A stretch of 62,013 bases of DNA, from the NCBI GenBank assembly GCA_902826395.1, contig CADEER010000005.1:1-62013 (forward strand). The letters are read 5' to 3'. Within the stretch, counting starts at the first letter, position 1, and each line of letters starts with the position of its first letter. This document shows, one piece after another, positions 9,547 through 17,493 of the stretch. The translations under genes were made by a program, and so were the position numbers. A model generated the notes under the pieces. The model searched no databases. It saw only the letters and a list, made by a program, of their open reading frames with translations, and was not told the origin of the DNA. Source of the DNA: an uncultured bacterium. GTDB taxonomy: Bacteria > Desulfobacterota > Binatia > HRBIN30 > CADEER01.

Positions 9547-10230
9547 TCAGGAGGTGAGGGAGACCTCGCGCAGGATGCGGATTGCCAGCGCGCCGTATTC
9601 GTCGGTGTTGGCGGCGACGAAGTCGAGAACCTGACCGCGCTCCCAGTCGTCGGTGAAGACGCGTTCGACGGACTCTCGCAGTTGCTGTTGCACCTCGTGC
9701 GGGCAGGGACCGATCTCGACATTGGCGCTAGCCGTGTCGTCGAAGCTGGTTTCGACGCAGCTCGCTTCGACGGCCGCATACGATTTGCGAGCGGCGGCGA
9801 CGAACGCGTTCAGGCGTTCGACCGAAAGCCGGTTCGGAAAGAAATGTCGCTCGAGGGAGCGGCGCAACACCGCCTCGTCGACTTCGGCGCGCAAGGAGAA
9901 GGCCGGCGGAGCCGTGCACAAGACGTGGTGGCGCGGCTCGTCGATCGAGGTGCGCGAGCTGCAGACGAACATCGAATGCTCGCCGACCGCGACGCGGAAC
10001 CAGGAACGCGCCATCGGGTCCCACGCCGGTCGGTCGTGCAGAATCGGATCGGGCAGGCGGAAGGCGCGCTCCAGATTGTGCTCACGATGCTCGGTGCGAA
10101 ACGTCTGGAGGTCGTCTTCGTCTTCCGCGGCGACGTTCTGCTGCGCGGTCGGCAGCGGATGGAGGACGCCGCAGTCGTGACAAAGCAGCATCGCCTGGTT
10201 TGAAGCAGGTGGGCTACTGTACATGTGCAT
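9547..10230 (-). CDS. Hypothetical protein with N-terminal CxxC motif
   Basis: A 227-residue protein I do not recognise. The only motif is LLCHDCGVLHPLP near residues 15-27, a CxxC pair that could be half of a zinc ribbon or a redox pair. The rest is rich in Arg, Glu and Phe, with no signal peptide or membrane segment, and resembles a cytoplasmic alpha/beta protein. ATG 10230 is preceded by GGGAGAGC and lies inside the last codons of the receiver-kinase gene (17-base overlap), so it is probably co-translated with that kinase. A role as accessory protein or output of the kinase is inferred from position only. Confidence 0.6.
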   Translation of the reverse strand: MHMYSSPPASNQAMLLCHDCGVLHPLPTAQQNVAAEDEDDLQTFRTEHREHNLERAFRLPDPILHDRPAWDPMARSWFRVAVGEHSMFVCSSRTSIDEPRHHVLCTAPPAFSLRAEVDEAVLRRSLERHFFPNRLSVERLNAFVAAARKSYAAVEASCVETSFDDTASANVEIGPCPHEVQQQLRESVERVFTDDWERGQVLDFVAANTDEYGALAIRILREVSLTS

Positions 10231-11329
10231 TGCTCTCCCGTCTGGAGGTCTCGCGCGGCAAACAGACGCTGAAGCGAGATCCTCCGGATTCCTGGCGGCA
10301 AACGGTCAGCGTGCCCTCCATGAGCCGCGTCAGTTCGGACGCCAGACGCAAGCCCAAGCCGAGGCCGGTGTGGACGGTTGGCTTGGGCAGCACCGTCGAG
10401 GGCGCCAAGTCGATGAGCTCTTCGATGTTCTCGGTCGGAACGCCGATACCGTCGTCGCTGACGGCGATCTCGAGGGTCGCCGCCTCGATGTCTGCGATGA
10501 CTTCGAGAGTGACCAGGCCGCCTTCCGGCGTGAACTTCAGGGCGTTGTCGACGAGAGCCGCGACCAGTCGTTCGAGCTTGTCGCGGTCGGCGATGATCGA
10601 TGCTCGGCGCACGGTGGGCAGGATCTCGAGGCGGACGCGCTGCTCGAGGGCGACGCGCCCGAAGCGCTCCGCCGTCATCTCGAATACCTCGTGCACGTCG
10701 AACTCGGTGGGGACGATCTGATACTCGCCGTCTTCCACCTGGTTGAGGATGGTCACGGTGTCGATCAGCGTCAGCAGGCGGCGCGAATGGGCCTGGATGC
10801 GCTCGAAGTTCTCGAGCTGCTCGCGATTGAGCTGCGGCGTGAGCTGCTCGGTGAGAATGTCGTTGAAGCCCATGATGGCGTTCAGCGGCGTGCGCAGCTC
10901 GTGCGAGAGATTGGCGAGAAATCGGTCGCGGAAATCGCGTGCTCGCAGGGTGGCGCGCCGGCGCGCCACCGCGCGCTCTACCAGGTCGGAGATCTGCGGT
11001 ACGTCGAACGGCTTGGTGACGTAGTCGAAGACCCGATGACGCAAACCGCGAATCGCTGAATCGAGCGACGCGTACCCGGTGACGACGATGATCTCGATGT
11101 CGGGATCGAGGCGCTTGATGTGCTCCATCACCTCGTTGCCGGTCATGCCCGGCATGCGGAGATCCAGGGTCACGACGTCGATCGGCTGGTGGCGCAGGAC
11201 CTCGAGCGCTTCCTTGCCGCCGGGCGCCGTGAAGACCTCGTAGTGGTCCTTGAAGACCATGCGCAACGACTCGGCTGGCCCGCGGTCGTCGTCGATGATC
11301 AGGAGCGAAGCTCGGTCCTCTGGCACCAT
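10214..11329 (-). CDS. Receiver-histidine kinase hybrid
   Basis: A 371-residue cytoplasmic signalling protein. Residues 8-120 are a receiver domain with acidic pocket IIDDD, phospho-acceptor Asp56 in VVTLDLRMPG and Lys106 in YVTKPF. A dimerisation domain follows with H-box SHELRTPLNAI (His143), then an HATPase with an N-box (LVAALVDNALKFTPEGG), VSDDGIGVP and GLGLGLRLASELTRLMEG. All kinase signatures are present, so it should be active. The order receiver then kinase suits a phosphorelay step that is phosphorylated by another kinase. The ATG at 11329 is preceded by AGGGG, and a sigma-54-type promoter lies directly upstream. No membrane segment is seen. Confidence 0.9.
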   Translation of the reverse strand: MVPEDRASLLIIDDDRGPAESLRMVFKDHYEVFTAPGGKEALEVLRHQPIDVVTLDLRMPGMTGNEVMEHIKRLDPDIEIIVVTGYASLDSAIRGLRHRVFDYVTKPFDVPQISDLVERAVARRRATLRARDFRDRFLANLSHELRTPLNAIMGFNDILTEQLTPQLNREQLENFERIQAHSRRLLTLIDTVTILNQVEDGEYQIVPTEFDVHEVFEMTAERFGRVALEQRVRLEILPTVRRASIIADRDKLERLVAALVDNALKFTPEGGLVTLEVIADIEAATLEIAVSDDGIGVPTENIEELIDLAPSTVLPKPTVHTGLGLGLRLASELTRLMEGTLTVCRQESGGSRFSVCLPRETSRRESNAHVQ

Positions 11330-11360
11330 GCAGTTTCCCCTCGAGATGAAGGGGGGACAG

Positions 11361-11376
11361 AGCACTCTGCGTGCCA
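11361..11376 (-). promoter_or_regulatory. Candidate sigma-54 promoter of the receiver-kinase gene
   Basis: On the minus strand the sequence reads TGGCACG-CAGA-GTGCT. It matches the sigma-54 consensus TGGCACG-N4-TTGCT at all but one position and has the strict GG-N10-GC spacing. The predicted +1 lies near 11350, about 20 bases before the ATG at 11329, leaving room for the AGGGG ribosome binding site. Two NtrC-type activators are encoded next to it. Confidence 0.65.
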
Positions 11377-11551
11377 CAGCTTATCGCAACCCCGCCGCGC
11401 CTCGTGCGAAGTTACATGCCGTGTGCCCAGGTCGTCTCTAACAGCTTGGAATCATTGCCGAATCGAGGACTGATCGGGAGGTCCGCGGGCTTGGTCGGTC
11501 GTTCAATTTCGCGCCGTCGACGCACCGTGCGTACACGATTGTCCGCGCTTT

Positions 11552-11570
11552 AATTGACGCACCGTCAATT
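11552..11570. repeat. Inverted repeat, possible operator
   Basis: AATTGAC and GTCAATT are exact inverted arms of seven bases separated by GCACC. It is an AT-rich island in a GC-rich gap, about 180 bases upstream of the sigma-54-type promoter on the minus strand. That distance is typical for an enhancer-like activator site, so it could bind one of the adjacent regulators. Only one copy was seen. Confidence 0.35.
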
Positions 11571-11703
11571 GCGTGATGCTGCCCGCACGGCATCCGCGGA
11601 GTCGGGCACTTCTGGCACGTGCCGGTACGACGGTTCGTCGCCGCGAGCCGGCCGCATGGGGGGCGGTCAGGCTCGCGGCGGAGTCGCACGTGGTCGCGAG
11701 GAT

Positions 11704-13137
11704 CTACGCCCCGCTGGAGAACTGACTTTCGCTGCCCGGCGTCTCGTCGATTCCGAGTTTGTCCATCTTGTACTTCAAGATGCGGCGGGTGGTGCCGAGG
11801 TCTTCGGCGGCGCGTGTCTGGTTGTAGTCGGCGCGGTGCAGAGCGGTGACGATGAGCTGGCGCTCCAGGGCGTCCACCTGATCGCTCATCGAGTGGGCTT
11901 GTGAGCCGGCACTCGTGCCTTCATTGCCGACCGGGAGTGTCAGAGGGCTGGCGGCGAGGTCGGGTGCGGCGACGACCTTGGTCGGCAGGTCGTCGATGTC
12001 GAGGGCATCGCGGTCGGAGAGGGCGAGGGCGCGTTCGATGGCGTTCTCGAGCTCGCGGACGTTGCCCGGCCAGCGGTAGGCCAACATCCGGTCGAGGGCC
12101 GCCTGTGTGAAGTTGCGCAGCGGGAGGCCGGCCTCGCGCGACTTCTTTTCGAGAAAGTGACGGATCAGGAGGGGCAGATCCTCGCGGCGTTCGCGCAGCG
12201 GCGGCAGCGGTAGCGCGACGACGTTGAGACGAAAGTAGAGGTCGGAGCGGAAGCTGCCGTCTTCCATGCTCTTGTCGAGATCGCGGTTCGTCGCGGCGAC
12301 AACCCGAACGTCGACCTCGATGACCTCCTCGCCGCCGACGCGGGTGAATTCTCCTCGCTCGAGGATGCGCAGCAGCGTCGCTTGAGTAGAGGGGGGCATG
12401 TCGCCGATCTCGTCGAGGAAGATCGTGCCGCCGTGGGCGCGCTCGAAATGGCCGATCTTGCGCGCGTGCGCGTCGGTGAATGCGCCTCGCTCGTGGCCGA
12501 ACAGCTCGGCTTCGAGGAGATTCTGCGGGATCGCGGCGCAGTTGAGCGCCACCAACGGCTGGTCGCGGCGCGGGCTGTTGTAGTGAATGGCGCGCGCGAT
12601 CACCTCCTTGCCGGTGCCGCTCTCGCCGGTGAGGAGAACCGTCGACCGCAGGGGGGCGACTCGCTTTACGATCTTCAACACCTTCTGCATCGCCTGCGAG
12701 GAGCCGATGACGTTGGCGAAGTCGTAGCGCTGGCCGACCTCGGTTCGCAGGGTCTCGAGCTCGCGCTGCATCGCACCGCTCTCGGCGGCGCGATCGACCA
12801 CGACTTGCAGCTCGTCGACGTCGAACGGTTTGGTGATGTAGTCGAAGGCGCCGAGCTTCATGGCCCGCACCGCCGTCTTCACCGTCTTGGTCGCGGTCAG
12901 CATGATGAACTGGGGCGGGTCGTCGAGAGCCTGACCCCGCTCGAGCAACTCGAGCCCATCCATGCCGGGCATCACCAGATCGAGCAGCGCGACGTGGAAA
13001 CTGCCGTTGGTCAGTTCCTTGAGCGCTGCCGTTCCATCGGCCACGGCGGTGACATGAGCGCGCCCCTTGAGCACCATGCGCAGGGACTCGCGAACACTGG
13101 CGTCGTCGTCAACGACCAATACGCGGGGATGTTCCAT
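11704..13137 (-). CDS. NtrC-family sigma-54-dependent response regulator (GAFTDA variant)
   Basis: A 477-residue protein with three domains. The receiver covers residues 4-120, with VVDDD, phospho-acceptor Asp53 in LLDLVMPGMD and Lys in YITKPFD. The AAA+ domain has Walker A GESGTGKE near 170, GHERGAFTDAHAR near 225 and Walker B GGTIFLDEIGDM. A Fis-type helix-turn-helix lies at the C-terminus (TRAAEDLGTTRRILKYKM). The sigma-54 contact loop reads GAFTDA instead of GAFTGA. The gene overlaps the upstream hybrid gene by 29 bases, so the two are coupled. Likely targets are the sigma-54-type promoters in this island. Confidence 0.93.
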   Translation of the reverse strand: MEHPRVLVVDDDASVRESLRMVLKGRAHVTAVADGTAALKELTNGSFHVALLDLVMPGMDGLELLERGQALDDPPQFIMLTATKTVKTAVRAMKLGAFDYITKPFDVDELQVVVDRAAESGAMQRELETLRTEVGQRYDFANVIGSSQAMQKVLKIVKRVAPLRSTVLLTGESGTGKEVIARAIHYNSPRRDQPLVALNCAAIPQNLLEAELFGHERGAFTDAHARKIGHFERAHGGTIFLDEIGDMPPSTQATLLRILERGEFTRVGGEEVIEVDVRVVAATNRDLDKSMEDGSFRSDLYFRLNVVALPLPPLRERREDLPLLIRHFLEKKSREAGLPLRNFTQAALDRMLAYRWPGNVRELENAIERALALSDRDALDIDDLPTKVVAAPDLAASPLTLPVGNEGTSAGSQAHSMSDQVDALERQLIVTALHRADYNQTRAAEDLGTTRRILKYKMDKLGIDETPGSESQFSSGA

Positions 13138-14992
13138 TTCTCGCCTCCACCTCCTCCTCGTTCTCCACCAATGGGAAACGGATCATCACGGTCTTCGGAT
13201 CGCCTTCGCGGGTCATGCGAAGCTCGGCTCCGTTGCGTTCGAGCAGTGCGCTGGCCAATGCGATGCCGAGGGGCATCGCGTCCCCAGCCGACGCGTCATC
13301 TCCGACCAGATCGCGCAGCTTGTCGCTCGTCGAACCAGGACCTGCCGGAAGCTGACACAGCAGCGCGTCCGGAGCGCAGAACTGCGCCGTCATCTGCGCG
13401 GCCGGCGCGGTGTCGCGCAACAGCGCTCGCAGCAGATTGTCGATCGCGTACGAGACTTGATCGGGATCGACGCGCACCAGCACGGGCGGCGGCGCGATGT
13501 AGTCGAAGCGCGCGCCGCTGCCGTTGGAAAACAGCGGGGCCAGCAGGCGGTCGAGCGCGACGACCTGCGGTTGCGGCTCGGTCATGCGGGTGAACGTCAG
13601 CAGGTTTTCGAGCACCTGATCGATCTGCTCCGCGGCTTGTTCGGTCACCTGGGCGAAGTGAATCTCGTCCGGGTCGTCGTCTGGCAAAGTCCGCTGTTGG
13701 TGTTGCGCGTAGGACTTGATGGCAACCAGCGGATTTTTGAACTCGTGCGCCAGCTCGTGGATGATCATGTCCAGGCCGTTTGGCGCCTCGCTCGAGCTCG
13801 ACGGGTCGCCTGTGGCTACCTTCGTTTGATCGGGATCTTTGTCTGCGACATCGAGTCCGAAGTCAGCGGACGGTCGAGCCGCGGCACCGTTGGCCGCGGC
13901 GGCGGCGAGCGCGTCGATCCGCGCATCCAGCTCGTCGATCGAATCGGTATCGGCCTCCGGTCCGGTGGTTGCCGCCGTGTCGGTCGGCGCTGCGCCGCTC
14001 TCCGGCGCAGCGGCGCGGAAGGTTTCGGTCGCCACGGGCGCCGTACCGTCGAAATTCAGATCTTCCACATCGATGTGCGAGGAGGGTGTCAGCGCCAGCG
14101 TGCGGGTCAGGACTGCTTGCAGCTCGGCGACGTTGCCGAACCAAATGTAGTTCGAAAGGCGTCGCGCCGCGGCTGCCGAGAAGGTCGGCACCGGCCGACC
14201 GATTCGCTGGGCGATATCGGCGGCCAAACTGTCGGCGATGGCCGGAATGTCGGCCGGCCGGTCGCGCAACGGCAGCAGGCGCACCGTCAGCAAGGTGAGG
14301 CGATAGTAGAGGTCGGGGAGAAAGGTCCCCGCGTCGCGGAGCTCGGCGAGATCGCGGGTGGCAGTCGAAACGACCGTCGCGGCGGGCGCAGTGGCGAGGA
14401 AGTCGTCGAGCGCCCGCTGTGCGGACTCCGGCCAGCGGTCGACGCCGATCGCAAGGACAGCCAGCCCTTGGTGGGTGGTTTGCGGTGGCACTGGGGAGCT
14501 GGCGTCGCACACCGACACGTGCCCGCCCGGCAGGATTGAACGTGCGACTGCGTGCTTGCCCGAACCCGGGTCGCCGACGATGTGGAGCGCCAGTCGGGTC
14601 GCTCGTGCTCGCTCGACGATCGAGCGGCTTGCGGCGTCGAGGAAGGGCTCGCGCAGCCACCACGGGCGCGCAGACGGGGAGGGCTGACTGGCGGCATCGG
14701 CCGCGCCGATCTCGGCGGCGACCCGATGCCGCAACTCGGTCGGCGTGAAGCGCCGGGAGAGGCCGTGCTCGCCCTCGCCCCCGAGCCAGATCACCGGGCA
14801 GGCCGGCAAGGCGACGGCATTGCCAACGGTCGCGGCCGCGATCACCAAATCGCTCTTGTCGCCAGCGTCGGGTGACTGCTGAAGGTCCGCGGGGGCAACG
14901 GCGCGCACGTCAAAGCTGCTTCCCAGCAAGACGCACAGCGTCTCCCGCATCGCGGGAGAATCGTCGACCACCAGAATCCGGGCCCTTGCCAC
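13109..14992 (-). CDS. Degenerate receiver-AAA+-histidine kinase hybrid
   Basis: A 627-residue protein with an unusual order of domains. Residues 1-100 look like a receiver (ILVVDDSPAMRETL), but the site expected to hold the phospho-Asp reads LVIAAATVG, so it is probably lost. Residues 110-330 resemble an NtrC AAA+ domain with Walker A GDPGSGKHAVA (140-150) and LYYRLTLLTVRLLPLRDRP, but without a GAFTGA loop and with a changed Walker B (LAVLAIGVD). An Ala/Asp/Ser-rich linker follows. A kinase H-box HEFKNPLVAIKSYAQ lies near residue 420, with a weakly conserved ATPase domain at the C-terminus. The start is GTG 14992, after GGGGAGG. It may be a phospho-transfer or sensory scaffold for the adjacent activator. 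Confidence 0.8.
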   Translation of the reverse strand: MARARILVVDDSPAMRETLCVLLGSSFDVRAVAPADLQQSPDAGDKSDLVIAAATVGNAVALPACPVIWLGGEGEHGLSRRFTPTELRHRVAAEIGAADAASQPSPSARPWWLREPFLDAASRSIVERARATRLALHIVGDPGSGKHAVARSILPGGHVSVCDASSPVPPQTTHQGLAVLAIGVDRWPESAQRALDDFLATAPAATVVSTATRDLAELRDAGTFLPDLYYRLTLLTVRLLPLRDRPADIPAIADSLAADIAQRIGRPVPTFSAAAARRLSNYIWFGNVAELQAVLTRTLALTPSSHIDVEDLNFDGTAPVATETFRAAAPESGAAPTDTAATTGPEADTDSIDELDARIDALAAAAANGAAARPSADFGLDVADKDPDQTKVATGDPSSSSEAPNGLDMIIHELAHEFKNPLVAIKSYAQHQQRTLPDDDPDEIHFAQVTEQAAEQIDQVLENLLTFTRMTEPQPQVVALDRLLAPLFSNGSGARFDYIAPPPVLVRVDPDQVSYAIDNLLRALLRDTAPAAQMTAQFCAPDALLCQLPAGPGSTSDKLRDLVGDDASAGDAMPLGIALASALLERNGAELRMTREGDPKTVMIRFPLVENEEEVEARNGTSPRIGR

Positions 14993-15354
14993 CGTTGCTG
15001 AACCTCCCCGCGCTTCCGCGACCCGACTGCACCCCCCGGATCCCCGGGCTCGGGTTACATTTTTGTACCAGATACCTCCTCGAACTCCGCGAAGTCAATG
15101 AAATCGATCGAATTATTGCTGGCTTGGTGGGGACGATAAGGGCCGGGTTTCCGCTTGAAAAAGTTTCACGCCGCATGGTACCTCAACACCTCGCGTCTTG
15201 CAGGAGTGCGGTATCGGCACGCGGTGTTGCGACACGTGACGAGATTGCGACGGTGAAATGGCAGGTGCGGTGGGGAAGTGGAGCTTGGGTAGAATTTTGC
15301 TGAAGTTTCTACATCTTTCGAAGGCTTGTACGGGAAAGCACGGACTTGCGGAAA
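14993..15354. other. Divergent intergenic region between two signalling operons
   Basis: About 360 bases separating the minus-strand hybrid kinase from the plus-strand kinase-activator pair, and more AT-rich than its flanks. It contains a sigma-54-type promoter facing right (15286-15301). A weak sigma-70-like candidate faces left: TTGACT (15098-15093) and TATCTG (15074-15069) with an 18-base spacer. No gene was recognised. Confidence 0.55.
15286..15301 (+). promoter_or_regulatory. Candidate sigma-54 promoter for the kinase-activator pair
   Basis: TGGGTAG-AATT-TTGCT has the invariant GG-N10-GC spacing and a perfect -12 element; the -24 element is weaker than TGGCACG. Predicted transcription would start near 15312, about 40 bases before the ATG at 15355. 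The downstream operon encodes an NtrC-type activator, so autoregulation is possible. Confidence 0.5.
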
Positions 15355-16023
15355 ATGAGGCAAACGGGACGGCGGGACGACCAGAACGGCAAGCGCGCCG
15401 ACGAGGCCCTCGTATCGATCCGTCCCGAGGTGCTCGACGAGGTCGAGCACGGAGTCGGAAACCTGCTGCAGCGCATTCACCACGCGACACGGGTTTCGCT
15501 CGCCGGGTGTGATGCAGAGCAGCGGGATCGCGTGCGCGTGGCGCTCACCGATCTCGAGAGGCTTCTGGAGCTCTTGTTCGACTACGTGTCGCCGGTCGTC
15601 ATCGAGACCCGTCCGACGGATGCCAGCAGAGTGGCGAGCAGCGTGGTGTCGCAGATCCGTGGCTATGCCGGTGACGGAGTCGAGATGCACGGCGCGGCAA
15701 CCGGCAGGTTGCTCGTAGATCCGAGAGCTCTTACGCGATCCTTCCAACTGATCGGCGATTCGTTGGGCAGCGTGTGGAAGGAGTCGTCGTCGGTAGCGGT
15801 CCGCATCGGCGCCGGTGACGCAGGTGAGGGCATGAGTTTCTCGATTGCGGCGGCGTCGGCCGACGGCGCAGCGCCGCTGGGCGCATCGGCGCGAGTCGGC
15901 TTGGCGGTAGCAGCGCGTCTGATCGAAATGCAGGGCGGCGAGCTGCAGTGGACGGACGGAGTTCTCGGCGGCTGCTGCGTCGTGCTGCCGATCGATCCGG
16001 AGGGGCACGCGGATGGGATCTGA
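15355..16023 (+). CDS. Degenerate histidine-kinase-like protein
   Basis: A 222-residue soluble protein from ATG 15355; an in-frame TTG lies at 15346. The N-terminal half resembles a dimerisation domain, with EHGVGNLLQRIHHATR in the H-box position. The C-terminal half ends VGLAVAARLIEMQGGELQW and GGCCVVLPI, which fits the last part of an HATPase domain. The expected N-box Asn is not apparent (RSFQLIGDSLGSVW) and there is no clear DxGxG, so kinase activity is doubtful. It overlaps the next gene, an NtrC-type activator, by 11 bases and is probably its cognate partner or a phosphotransferase. No input domain or membrane segment is present. Confidence 0.65.
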   Translation: MRQTGRRDDQNGKRADEALVSIRPEVLDEVEHGVGNLLQRIHHATRVSLAGCDAEQRDRVRVALTDLERLLELLFDYVSPVVIETRPTDASRVASSVVSQIRGYAGDGVEMHGAATGRLLVDPRALTRSFQLIGDSLGSVWKESSSVAVRIGAGDAGEGMSFSIAAASADGAAPLGASARVGLAVAARLIEMQGGELQWTDGVLGGCCVVLPIDPEGHADGI

Positions 16024-17428
16024 GCCGCGCCTGCTGGTCGTCGACGACGACGCGCTGATCCGCGACGAGTTGGCGGGTTTGTTCGCGACGCAGCCGTACG
16101 CGGTCGACTGTGTCGAGAGCTTCGGCGAAGCGATCGAGCAGTTGTCGAGCGGTGATTTCGCGCTCGCCTTGGTGGATGTGCGGATAGGCGGCCGCGACGG
16201 GATCGAGCTGACTCAACAGATTCGACAGCGCTGGCCGGAGGTCGACGTCATCATGATCACCGGCCACGGCAGCATCGAGAACGCCGTCGATGCGATGCGC
16301 TGCGGAGCCATCGACTACATCACCAAGCCCTTCCAGTCCGACGAGATTCTGATCGCCACGCAAAAGGCACTCGAGCGCCGTCAGATGCTCGACGAGATCG
16401 AGTACCTGCGCAAGCAACTTCAGGATCGATACTCGTTTGCCAACATGGTCAGCCGCAATCCCGAGATGCTCGAGGTCTTCTCGACGCTCGAGATGCTGTC
16501 TCGCAACGACGTGACGGTACTGATCACCGGTGAATCGGGCACCGGCAAGGAGCTGGCGGCGCGGGCGATCCACTTCCAGGGCAAGCGCAAGGCGGCTCGC
16601 TTCGTAGCCATCAACTGCGCCGCCCTGCCCGAGAATCTGCTCGAGAGCGAGCTCTTCGGTTATGAGCGAGGAGCGTTCACCGGCGCCGTCGCCGATCGCG
16701 TCGGCAAGATCGAGCACGCCCACGGTGGGACGCTGTTCCTCGACGAGGTGGAGACCATCTCGCCTTCGATGCAGGCCAAGTTGCTGCGGGTTCTCGAAGA
16801 GCGCGCGATCGAGCGGCTCGGCGGAAACCAGCGTGTCGAGGTCGACATGCGCGTCGTCGCGGCGACGAACGAGAACCTCGAATCGCTCGTCCAGGATGGG
16901 CGTATGCGCGAGGACTTCTATTACCGGATCAACGTCGTACCGGTGCACTTGCCGCCGTTGCGCGAGCGCATCGAGGATATCGCGCTGCTGGTTTCGGAGT
17001 TCCTGCGCAACAATCCCCTATCGCGCGAGAAGGGGCTGAATCGCTTGAGTGAAAAGGCCCTCAATCAGCTCGTGTCGTACGAATGGCCCGGCAACATTCG
17101 CGAGCTTTCGAACGTCATGGAGCGGGCCATCCTGCGCGCCAAGGGCGACACCATTCGCGAGGTCGATGTCCCGAAGGGCAAGTCCGGCGATCGCGTCGCG
17201 GGTCCGAAATTGAGCTACGACATGCCGCTGAGGGAGTATCTCAAGGGGGCGGAGCGCGACTATCTGGCACGGCTGCTGTCCAAGCATCAGGGGAGCATCT
17301 CGCCTTGTGCAAAACAGGCGGCGGTCGACCAGGCGACCCTGCATCGCAAGATCAAGTCCCATGGTCTGAAGGCCAATGAATTCCGCAACAATGGGCGTAG
17401 CGACGGCCGCGCGGAAGAAGAGGCGTGA
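16013..17428 (+). CDS. NtrC-family sigma-54-dependent response regulator (GAFTGA intact)
   Basis: A 471-residue activator starting at ATG 16013 after GGAGGGG. The receiver has VVDDD, phospho-acceptor Asp55 in LALVDVRIGG and Lys in YITKPFQ. The AAA+ domain shows GESGTGKELAAR, YERGAFTGAVADRVG, GGTLFLDEVETI, and FYYRINVVPVHLPPLRER. A C-terminal Fis-type DNA-binding segment (QAAVDQATLHRKIKSHGL) completes it. All residues needed to drive sigma-54 polymerase are present. Its position just before the EPS genes parallels PrsR-type regulators of exosortase-associated EPS loci and suggests control of the downstream genes. No sigma-54-type promoter was found in the short gap 17429-17493. Confidence 0.94.
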   Translation: MGSEPRLLVVDDDALIRDELAGLFATQPYAVDCVESFGEAIEQLSSGDFALALVDVRIGGRDGIELTQQIRQRWPEVDVIMITGHGSIENAVDAMRCGAIDYITKPFQSDEILIATQKALERRQMLDEIEYLRKQLQDRYSFANMVSRNPEMLEVFSTLEMLSRNDVTVLITGESGTGKELAARAIHFQGKRKAARFVAINCAALPENLLESELFGYERGAFTGAVADRVGKIEHAHGGTLFLDEVETISPSMQAKLLRVLEERAIERLGGNQRVEVDMRVVAATNENLESLVQDGRMREDFYYRINVVPVHLPPLRERIEDIALLVSEFLRNNPLSREKGLNRLSEKALNQLVSYEWPGNIRELSNVMERAILRAKGDTIREVDVPKGKSGDRVAGPKLSYDMPLREYLKGAERDYLARLLSKHQGSISPCAKQAAVDQATLHRKIKSHGLKANEFRNNGRSDGRAEEEA

Positions 17429-17493
17429 GGACGTGTCGAGGCTGATCTCAGTTCGCGGCATCGAGGGGGCCGAATTCGCCACCTGGAGGCACG

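Larger units (their letters stand above)
11330..11703. other. Intergenic region between two regulator genes
   Basis: About 374 bases without a gene. It holds the 5' leader and sigma-54-type promoter of the receiver-kinase gene, an AATTGAC inverted repeat (11552-11570) and a GGCACGTGCC palindrome (11614-11623). I see no hairpin plus T-run terminator for the activator gene that ends at 11704. Short open frames here have no family-like content. Confidence 0.6.

Noticed and set aside
8216..9634. Long open frame on the plus strand opposite cofG, cofH and the CxxC gene
   Set aside because: It is antisense to genes with clear radical SAM motifs. In GC-rich DNA the complementary frames stay open by chance, and the protein shows no family motifs.
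11614..11623. GGCACGTGCC palindrome
   Set aside because: Short, single copy, and GC-rich palindromes of ten bases are expected by chance; no partner repeat was seen.
15215..15230. CGGCACG-like sequence followed by TTGC on the plus strand
   Set aside because: The spacing is GG-N11-GC, one base too long for a sigma-54 promoter, which tolerates almost no change.
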